Shown here: positions 58,733 through 64,000 of the stretch, in pieces | Numbering within the stretch: position 1 is the first letter of the stretch | How the letters are laid out: each line of letters begins with the position of its first letter | Source of the DNA: JAWLHU01 sp041690255 | GTDB taxonomy: Bacteria > Bacillota > Sulfobacillia > Symbiobacteriales > Symbiobacteriaceae | DNA: 64,000 nt | Assembly (NCBI GenBank): GCA_041690255.1 | Contig: JAWLHU010000010.1 | Span: 192,089-256,088, forward strand | Direction of reading: 5' to 3' | The notes under the pieces: generated by a model | Seen by the model: the letters and a program-made list of their open reading frames with translations, nothing else | What the model was told of the DNA's origin: nothing | The model's database searches: none | Position numbers and translations under genes: made by a program

Positions 58733-59527
58733 TTAGCGGGCCCGAACCCGGGTCCGGTGCTGGACCTCTGTCATGGCATCATCCATGGCCTGGGCCTCCA
58801 GGAGCATCTCGTGGACCCGGCTGGCCTGCTCGCCGGAGTCGGGCTCGTAGATGCGCCGGCGGAGCATGTCGATCGTCGATTCGATCGCGGCAAGTTTGGC
58901 CAGGTAGCGCTCCTGGGCGGCCTCCGCGTCCCCCTGCTCCTCCAGGACCCGCTGATCCATCTCGATCGCCTGGATCAGCAGCCGGCGGGCCTCCATGTCG
59001 GTGGTCTGCGCCAGCCGTTCCTCGTTGCGCGCCACGCGCTGCTGAACGGCCCGAAGATCGGTCTGCGGACGCGGAGCGTTGAAGAGCGCCTGGTAGGACT
59101 CGAGCATCTTCAGGTAGAGATGGCTCAGTTGCAGGGCTTCGTCCACCCACTGGGCCCGCTCCAGGTCGGGCGGGCTCTGGGCCAGCCACTGCTGATAGAG
59201 CGAACGGGCTGCGGTCAAGACGTCCTGCGCCCGCATGGCCGTGGGTCGCTGCTCCGACCGGGAGATCATGTCAGGCAGGCGGGGCAGCACCTGGCGCTCG
59301 GCCGCCTGCAGCTCCCGGTACCGCTCGGCCAGCCCATTCGCCACACGGCTGCGCTCGGCGGCCTCCTCCATGACCGGGCTCTGGGCGAGCCGCTGGACCG
59401 CCCAGAGGAAGAGCCCCAGGCCGACCAGGGCCGGGAAGGGGTTGGAGAGCACAGCGGCAGCCACCACGCCGGCACCCAGCCAGATCAGACTCCGCCAGTC
59501 ACTGGCGGCGGCCAGAATCCGTCTCAT
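58733..59527 (-). CDS. membrane protein with two N-terminal helices and a long coiled coil
   Basis: A 264-residue protein. A pair of hydrophobic helices (about 12-45, SLIWLGAGVVAAAVLSNPF and ALVGLGLFLWAVQRL) is followed by a 200-residue cytoplasmic helix-rich region with repeated ERAQW, ARNEERLAQ and AQERYLAKLAAIES. The build is like XpaC-type (5-bromo-4-chloroindolyl phosphate hydrolysis family) proteins, but no diagnostic motif was found. Start ATG after GGAAGGGAGG. Fourth gene of the operon. Confidence 0.75.
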   Translation of the reverse strand: MRRILAAASDWRSLIWLGAGVVAAAVLSNPFPALVGLGLFLWAVQRLAQSPVMEEAAERSRVANGLAERYRELQAAERQVLPRLPDMISRSEQRPTAMRAQDVLTAARSLYQQWLAQSPPDLERAQWVDEALQLSHLYLKMLESYQALFNAPRPQTDLRAVQQRVARNEERLAQTTDMEARRLLIQAIEMDQRVLEEQGDAEAAQERYLAKLAAIESTIDMLRRRIYEPDSGEQASRVHEMLLEAQAMDDAMTEVQHRTRVRAR

Positions 59528-59554
59528 GCTGCATCCTCCCTTCCTGTTACAAGT

Positions 59555-61126
59555 TTATTGCGCCGGCTCGCGGAGCAGCCGGAACTCGGTCCGCCGGTTC
59601 TTCGCCTTCTCCTCCGCGTTCTGCGGATTGGCGAAGAGCGGCTTGGTGTCACCGAAGCCCCGGACAATCATCTGCGCCTCGGGGAAGCCGAGGGCCACCA
59701 GTTCCTTCTTCACCGAGTCCGCACGCCCCAGGGAGAGGCGGGTCAGAACACCCTGGTCGCCGCCCACGTCCGTGTGGCCATCGATCAGGAGGTAGAAGTT
59801 GGGGAACTGCTTCAGCAGCGGGACCAGCACTTCGTTGATCACCTGCTTGCCCGCCGGGGTGATCGACGTGGCGTCGGGATCGAACTCGATGTTCGGGATC
59901 GCCATCTGGGCGACCTCGTTCAGCTTGCCGACGTCCGCGTCCTTCTGGAACTCCTTCGGCTTCTCCTCAACCGGGGCCGCTGCGCCGGTCTTGGCTTGGT
60001 CAATGGCACCCACCTTCAGGGTGACGTCATCCTTGATCGCCGCCATGGCGCCGTTGAAAAGGATCGACTCATTCGGGCCGGTGATCTTCTCGATCCGCCG
60101 CCAGTTCTCTACGGCGAACTTGATCATCTGATCGATCTCAGCCTTCTGGGTGATGCCGGTCAGCTTCAGGTTCTCCTCAAAGCCGACCAGCCGGACCTCC
60201 TTGGTGAAGATCTCCTTCACGACATCGGCCGTGAAGTCGGTGCCGTAAATCGGCTCCTGCTTGCCGCCCTCGGTGTAGGTCGCCTTGTTCAGCGCCTCGG
60301 CCCAGCGCTCATAGGCCAGGTCGGGCTTCTCCTGGGCGTACTTGACGGTGTAGAACCAGAACTTCAGGAAGGCCTCAGCCTTCGCCTGGTTCTTCGCCAC
60401 GTACTCCCGGTTGGCGATCAGCACGTCGGGGATCAGGGTGGGCATGTCGGCGGTGGAGAGGAGCACACTGGCGCCGTTCGCCCGCTTGATCACATCGTTC
60501 ATGCCGGGCTGCCAGTACGCGATTGCGTCGAGCTGCCCGTTTACGAAGTCGTCCTGTAGCTTGGCTTCATCATCATACGGGACGCCCTTTACATCCTCCA
60601 GCCGCATGTCGACCATGCGGAGCAGGAAGGAGAGCATGTACTTGGAAGTGCCGTCATCAAAGTAGCCGACCCGTTTGTTGACCAGGTCGTTGACGGTCCT
60701 GATGCCGGGCTGCACCACCACGCCATCGCCGCCGCGACTGAAGTCGACGAAGCCGAGCACGACGATCTGATCGGCGTACTTGCCGTTCTCCACCTTCTCC
60801 AGGTTCCGGATCAGCGAGGGCCAGGAGATCTCGGAGAAGTGGACCTTTCCCTGTCCGATGGCGGCAAGCCGCTCCTCATCGGAGCCGTAAAAGGCCTGGC
60901 TGATCTCCAGATCGTAGTCGCGGTCATAGCCGCGGAGGATGCCCAACTCCGGGACGGAGCCGGTGATCCAGGTGTCGCGGGCGTAGACCACGGCATCCTT
61001 ACTGACCTCCACCGATGTGGTCTTCGCCTTGGTCAGGTAGCCCTGGATCCGGGGCCATTGGAAATACCCGACCACCCCGCCGATGATCAGCAGGAAGACC
61101 AGGATGTTGCCCCACTTGACTTTCAT
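59555..61126 (-). CDS. solute-binding-protein / OmpA fusion, membrane-anchored
   Basis: A 523-residue protein. An N-terminal helix (about 8-26, ILVFLLIIGGVVGYF) anchors it outside. Residues 40-370 form a periplasmic-binding-like fold of the NMT1/phosphate-binding type (TWITGSVPELGILRGYDRDY; GVVVQPGIRTVNDLVNKRVG; GFVDFSRGGDGV). A linker leads to an OmpA C-terminal peptidoglycan-binding domain (about 405-520): ATSITPAGKQVINEVLVPLL, LIDGHTDVGGDQGVLTRLSL, and NRRTEFRL. The OmpA domain normally binds meso-DAP. It may sense a ligand and link it to the wall. Third gene of the operon. Confidence 0.88.
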   Translation of the reverse strand: MKVKWGNILVFLLIIGGVVGYFQWPRIQGYLTKAKTTSVEVSKDAVVYARDTWITGSVPELGILRGYDRDYDLEISQAFYGSDEERLAAIGQGKVHFSEISWPSLIRNLEKVENGKYADQIVVLGFVDFSRGGDGVVVQPGIRTVNDLVNKRVGYFDDGTSKYMLSFLLRMVDMRLEDVKGVPYDDEAKLQDDFVNGQLDAIAYWQPGMNDVIKRANGASVLLSTADMPTLIPDVLIANREYVAKNQAKAEAFLKFWFYTVKYAQEKPDLAYERWAEALNKATYTEGGKQEPIYGTDFTADVVKEIFTKEVRLVGFEENLKLTGITQKAEIDQMIKFAVENWRRIEKITGPNESILFNGAMAAIKDDVTLKVGAIDQAKTGAAAPVEEKPKEFQKDADVGKLNEVAQMAIPNIEFDPDATSITPAGKQVINEVLVPLLKQFPNFYLLIDGHTDVGGDQGVLTRLSLGRADSVKKELVALGFPEAQMIVRGFGDTKPLFANPQNAEEKAKNRRTEFRLLREPAQ

Positions 61127-61192
61127 AGTTGCAGTATCCTCCTATAAGGTTGGGGGTGGGGCGTTGAACTCCCCACCCCCATCAACATACGA

Positions 61193-61924
61193 CTAGTTCT
61201 GGGTCTTCTCCTTCACGACCCGGCCCTCATCCTCGGTAGTGGCGGGCTCGTCGCCGAAGAGGGCGGCCAACCTGTCCTGGGCCCGGGACTTGGAGGCGGA
61301 GGCCTTCAGGTCGCGCATGCGGGAGTCGATCGAGTTCTTGCCCAGCTCGGCCACGGCGTCCTCCTTGGCCAGCTTGCCCTGGATCAGCTCCTCGGCCTGC
61401 TTCAGCCCCTCGTTGATCTTGCCGGCGCCATTCTCGGTGGCGTAGTTGGAGCGAAGGGTGTTCATCTCCTTCTTCAGGTCGGCGAGATCTGACTGGGTCT
61501 TTAGCTGCTCGATCTGGGACATCTTCTGGAACATCTCGGTCTGGAAGTTCTCGAACTCCTTACGGGCGTTGTCCGCCTCGGCTTTGATGGCGTTGTAAGC
61601 CTCGTTGGTCGTGTTGTAGGCAGCCTCCAGGTTCTCCTCCTGGATCAGCAGCTGCAGGGCCAGCTCACGGTCGTTCTGCCGCTTCGCCTCCTGGATCAGC
61701 CGGCGACACTCGTCCAGCTCCTTCTCCGCCTGCCGCACCTTGGCGGCCGCGACCTTCTCCCGGGCGATGATGTTCGCCGTCGTCGTGTTGTACCGGACCT
61801 TGGCGGCGTTCAACTGGTTCTTCAGGTCTTCCAACATCAGCTTCGGGTTCTTCTCCTCCAGGCCACCAACGAACAGGGAGAAGAAGCCACGGATCAGGCG
61901 GCCAATACGCTCAAAGAATCCCAT
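61193..61924 (-). CDS. PspA/IM30 family membrane-remodelling protein
   Basis: A 243-residue protein starting at ATG 61924 (MGFFERIGRLIRGFFSLFVG), with AGGAGG nine bases upstream; an ATG three codons earlier is too close to that site. The N-terminal amphipathic helix, then KNPKLMLEDLKNQLNAAKVR, and long coiled coils (AAKVRQAEKELDECRRLIQE; ENLEAAYNTTNEAYNAI) are typical. PspA and IM30/Vipp1 belong to the ESCRT-III superfamily and form membrane-bound rods or rings under envelope stress. It is directly downstream of the AAA ATPase. Confidence 0.92.
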   Translation of the reverse strand: MGFFERIGRLIRGFFSLFVGGLEEKNPKLMLEDLKNQLNAAKVRYNTTTANIIAREKVAAAKVRQAEKELDECRRLIQEAKRQNDRELALQLLIQEENLEAAYNTTNEAYNAIKAEADNARKEFENFQTEMFQKMSQIEQLKTQSDLADLKKEMNTLRSNYATENGAGKINEGLKQAEELIQGKLAKEDAVAELGKNSIDSRMRDLKASASKSRAQDRLAALFGDEPATTEDEGRVVKEKTQN

Positions 61925-61951
61925 TCTCGTCATCCTCCTTCATTGCGCTTC

Positions 61952-63643
61952 CTACCGTAAGTGCGAGTGCTTGAAACGCTGAACCCGATCCTCCACGGCC
62001 TGCCGGTCATCCAGCCGGTCCCGGAACTCGGGGGGTAGCACATCTTTATCGTCACATTCCAAGATGGCCAGGTCGGTCATGAACTCCACCTGTGCGGTGG
62101 ATGGCCGAATCCGCTCCAGGGCCCGGTCCAGGTCCTCCTGGGCGATCTCCGCGCGACCGCCATCTTCCGCGAGCTCCCAGGCCTTGAGCACCACCGACTC
62201 CAGCTCGGCGCCGGTGTAGCCCTCGGTCTTTTTGGCCGCCTCGTCCCAGTTCGGGTTGCCGCCCATCTTGTAGCGGCTGTGCAGCGCCTGGAAGATGGCG
62301 ACCCGCTGCGCCCAGCCGGGGATCAGGAAGGGGATCTTCCGGTCGAAGCGACCGGGACGCTTCAGCGCCGGGTCCATGAGGTCGGGCCGGTTGGTCGCCG
62401 CCACGAAGACGATCCGCCCCCGGTTGTGCGGATTGCTCATGAAGTCGAGCATGCGGGCGAAGAGCCGCTGCTGGACCCCGGAGTCCCCGCCATTGCCCCG
62501 CTGGAGGATCTGGTCGATCTCATCGATCAGGACCAGGCAGGGGGCGAGCGATTCAATGCCGAGCAGCGCTTTCTCGAGGTTCTGCTCGGAGAGGCCGACG
62601 TACGGCCCGAGGATCTTGCCGAAGTTCAGCTTCACCCCGTTCACCCCCGCCTCCGCCACCAGGGCGTAGAAGAAGGCGGATTTGCCGGTGCCGGAGGGGC
62701 CGGTCAGGAGGACTCCCAGGGGAACCCGCCGGTGATTGCCGGAGCGGAGCGGGACGACGATGTTCTTGGCGGCGAAGAGCTTGGCCTCGGTCAATCCGCC
62801 CAGGGCGGAGAAGTCGAAGCGAGGTTCGACGATCTCGAGCACATCGCCAAACTCGGCCCGGATCAGGGATTCCTTGCGGTCCCGGGCGAAGTCGATGGTG
62901 ATCTCCTTGCTGGAGGCTTCCGCACGGAGGCCGATATCCTCGATCAGGATACGCGAGAGGCCGGCGGTGGCGTTGGCCAGGTCCCGGGGTTCGATCGCCA
63001 TGGTCAGCTTCCGCTTGGCGATCATCGACTCGATATACGCCTGGCGGGCCTCCAGGTCGGGCAGCGGGACCATGATCGACTCGATCTTGGCCGAGGCGAG
63101 CCGCAGGTGCGGGTGGAGCTCCGAGAGCGCCTGAGTGAGCAGGACGACCGGGGAGCCCATGCGGTTGAGCCGTACATCGGATGCCCACTTCTTGATGAAG
63201 GTGAGCGCCCGCATCTCCTCCTGGTCCATGGTGGCAAGGTCCTCGGTGGGCAGGACGGTCTCCGCCTGCTCAATGATCACGGCCGATGGCTCGGCGTAGA
63301 TCAGCCTGTCTAGCAGGGCGAAGGCTTGGCCTGGCGAGACGGGGAGCTTGATCTCCTCGTCGGCGTTCCGGACCCACTCGCCGGTCAGTATGCGAATGAA
63401 CTCCTCCTTCATACCCGGGCGGGCGAAGGTGATCCCCTCGGCCCGGTTGTAGATGGCGACCACCCGCCGGGGCTGGTCCGATGGGGCGTGAGCCGGGTTC
63501 TCCAGGAAGTCCTGGATCACGACATCGCGCACCCGCCGGTTGTCGGCGCCGGCATAGTCGGTCACGTTGAAGTGGAGCACGAAGAGGTTGGCAATGGAAC
63601 TCTTGTACTTGAAGATCAGATCGCTCAGCCACGATGGGCGCAT
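61952..63643 (-). CDS. AAA+ ATPase (tandem-AAA, Ycf46/Vps4-like), first gene of the PspA operon
   Basis: A 563-residue ATPase. Residues about 1-230 look like a degenerate AAA module (VAIYNRAEGI; AVIIEQAETVLPTEDLATMD; SPVVLLTQALSELHPHLRL). Residues about 260-520 hold an active AAA domain: Walker A LTGPSGTGKSAFFYA, Walker B LVLIDEIDQIL, sensor 1 FVAATNRPDLMDPALKRPG with the Arg-finger region RPGRFDRKIPF. The build matches Ycf46-type proteins. It starts at ATG after GGGAGGTAG. Co-transcription with PspA, an ESCRT-III homologue, suggests a disassembly factor analogous to Vps4; this is an inference. Confidence 0.88.
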   Translation of the reverse strand: MRPSWLSDLIFKYKSSIANLFVLHFNVTDYAGADNRRVRDVVIQDFLENPAHAPSDQPRRVVAIYNRAEGITFARPGMKEEFIRILTGEWVRNADEEIKLPVSPGQAFALLDRLIYAEPSAVIIEQAETVLPTEDLATMDQEEMRALTFIKKWASDVRLNRMGSPVVLLTQALSELHPHLRLASAKIESIMVPLPDLEARQAYIESMIAKRKLTMAIEPRDLANATAGLSRILIEDIGLRAEASSKEITIDFARDRKESLIRAEFGDVLEIVEPRFDFSALGGLTEAKLFAAKNIVVPLRSGNHRRVPLGVLLTGPSGTGKSAFFYALVAEAGVNGVKLNFGKILGPYVGLSEQNLEKALLGIESLAPCLVLIDEIDQILQRGNGGDSGVQQRLFARMLDFMSNPHNRGRIVFVAATNRPDLMDPALKRPGRFDRKIPFLIPGWAQRVAIFQALHSRYKMGGNPNWDEAAKKTEGYTGAELESVVLKAWELAEDGGRAEIAQEDLDRALERIRPSTAQVEFMTDLAILECDDKDVLPPEFRDRLDDRQAVEDRVQRFKHSHLR

Positions 63644-63800
63644 GGCGCTACCTCCCTAAGGGGCCACCGCGGAAAGAATTGGCGGTGAGGTGCGGGAACT
63701 CCTTCCCGACTTGGACAGTTTGCACGCTTCAGGTGTTCGGTCATTCGGTATGTAAGATGCAGGACGCGGCCTGGAAGGTTCGCGGTTTCCTGCGGATTTT

Positions 63801-64000
63801 GGGGATAGGGCAGGGATGAGGCAGGGATAGGGCAGGTCTTAGGCGGGGAAGGGGCAGGTCTTAGGCAGGGAAGGGGCAGGTCTTGGGCGGGGAAGGGGCA
63901 GGTCTTGGGCGGGGAAGGGGCAGGTCTTGGGCGGGGAAGGGGCAGGTCTTGGGCAGGGAAGGGGCAGGTCTTGGGCGGGGAAGGGGCAGGTCTTAGGCAG
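63801..64000. repeat. 11/22-bp tandem repeat array (GGGGAAGGGGC + AGGTCTTGGGC), running off the window
   Basis: Two alternating 11-bp units, AGGTCTTAGGC or AGGTCTTGGGC and AGGGAAGGGGC or GGGGAAGGGGC, give a 22-bp higher-order period. The first units are degenerate (GGGATAGGGC, GGGATGAGGC). At least 18 11-bp units are visible and the array continues past the window end. It lies upstream of the AAA-PspA operon. The remaining bases between the AAA start and 63800 hold no recognised feature. Confidence 0.9.

Noticed and set aside
63801..64000. Possible CRISPR array at the window end
   Set aside because: Units are 11/22 bp with no unique spacers and no cas genes; it is a simple tandem repeat.

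Overview
The window reads as a chromosomal segment of a high-GC, endospore-forming Firmicute close to Symbiobacterium. The support is: spore genes (spore photoproduct lyase, germination protease gpr, three alpha/beta-type SASPs), Firmicutes-type regulation (FapR operator, two T-box leaders, a BirA operator), a B. subtilis ylbH-ylbI...ylbL...ylbN-rpmF-like gene order, S-layer-homology domains and AGGAGG ribosome sites. The genus is an inference from these features; no database was searched.

Layout. 1-3.6 kb: end of a MerR regulator, an aldo/keto reductase, a decayed MFS transporter, an unknown Lys/Asp-tailed protein and an 11-bp tandem-repeat array. 3.6-11.3 kb: one minus-strand fatty-acid/phospholipid operon, fapR-plsX-fabH-degV-fabD-fabG-acpP-fabF-rnc, with a promoter and an overlapping FapR operator. 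11.3-13.1 kb: a peroxiredoxin remnant and a secreted copper-amine-oxidase-like protein lying between two copies of the rpmF 3' end. 13.1-18.4 kb: rsmD-coaD-coiled coil-ylbL-aarF and yceD-rpmF. 18.5-30.9 kb: splB, an SLH/3D protein, repeats, a paralogue of the Lys/Asp-tailed protein, two orphan DNA methyltransferases beside a dense CAATG array, gpr, three SASPs, a secreted FN3 protein with a poly-Asp tract, and a putative heme-dependent demethylase (DUF3445). 31-43.6 kb: aromatic amino acid synthesis, with a Trp T-box before trpEGD, then trpS-trpCFBA, and a Tyr T-box before aroF-tyrA-aroA; an opposite-strand metallophosphoesterase splits the trp genes. 43.7-49.5 kb: TetR/MFS pair, lipoprotein, bioY with a BirA operator, birA, and a DUF455 ferritin-like protein. 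49.5-51.6 kb: a decayed accessory patch (HTH, small membrane protein, pilin-like frameshifted gene, IS256-type transposase remnant).

51.6-58.1 kb is the most interesting stretch. It starts with a TPR protein followed by a previously unlisted 39-aa secreted peptide, a DUF1648 (SdpI-type) membrane protein and an HtrA-like protease. A separate transcription unit follows: a 28-aa peptide, a PqqD-like/M50 metalloprotease fusion and a large NTPase-like/TPR protein. The second unit has the architecture of an unrecognised RiPP (modified peptide) pathway; the first resembles a peptide-signalling or peptide-immunity cassette.

58.2-63.6 kb: a five-gene operon of Ycf46/Vps4-like AAA ATPase, PspA/IM30, a solute-binding-protein/OmpA fusion and two coiled-coil proteins, probably an envelope-stress or membrane-remodelling system. 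The window ends in another 11-bp-period tandem array.
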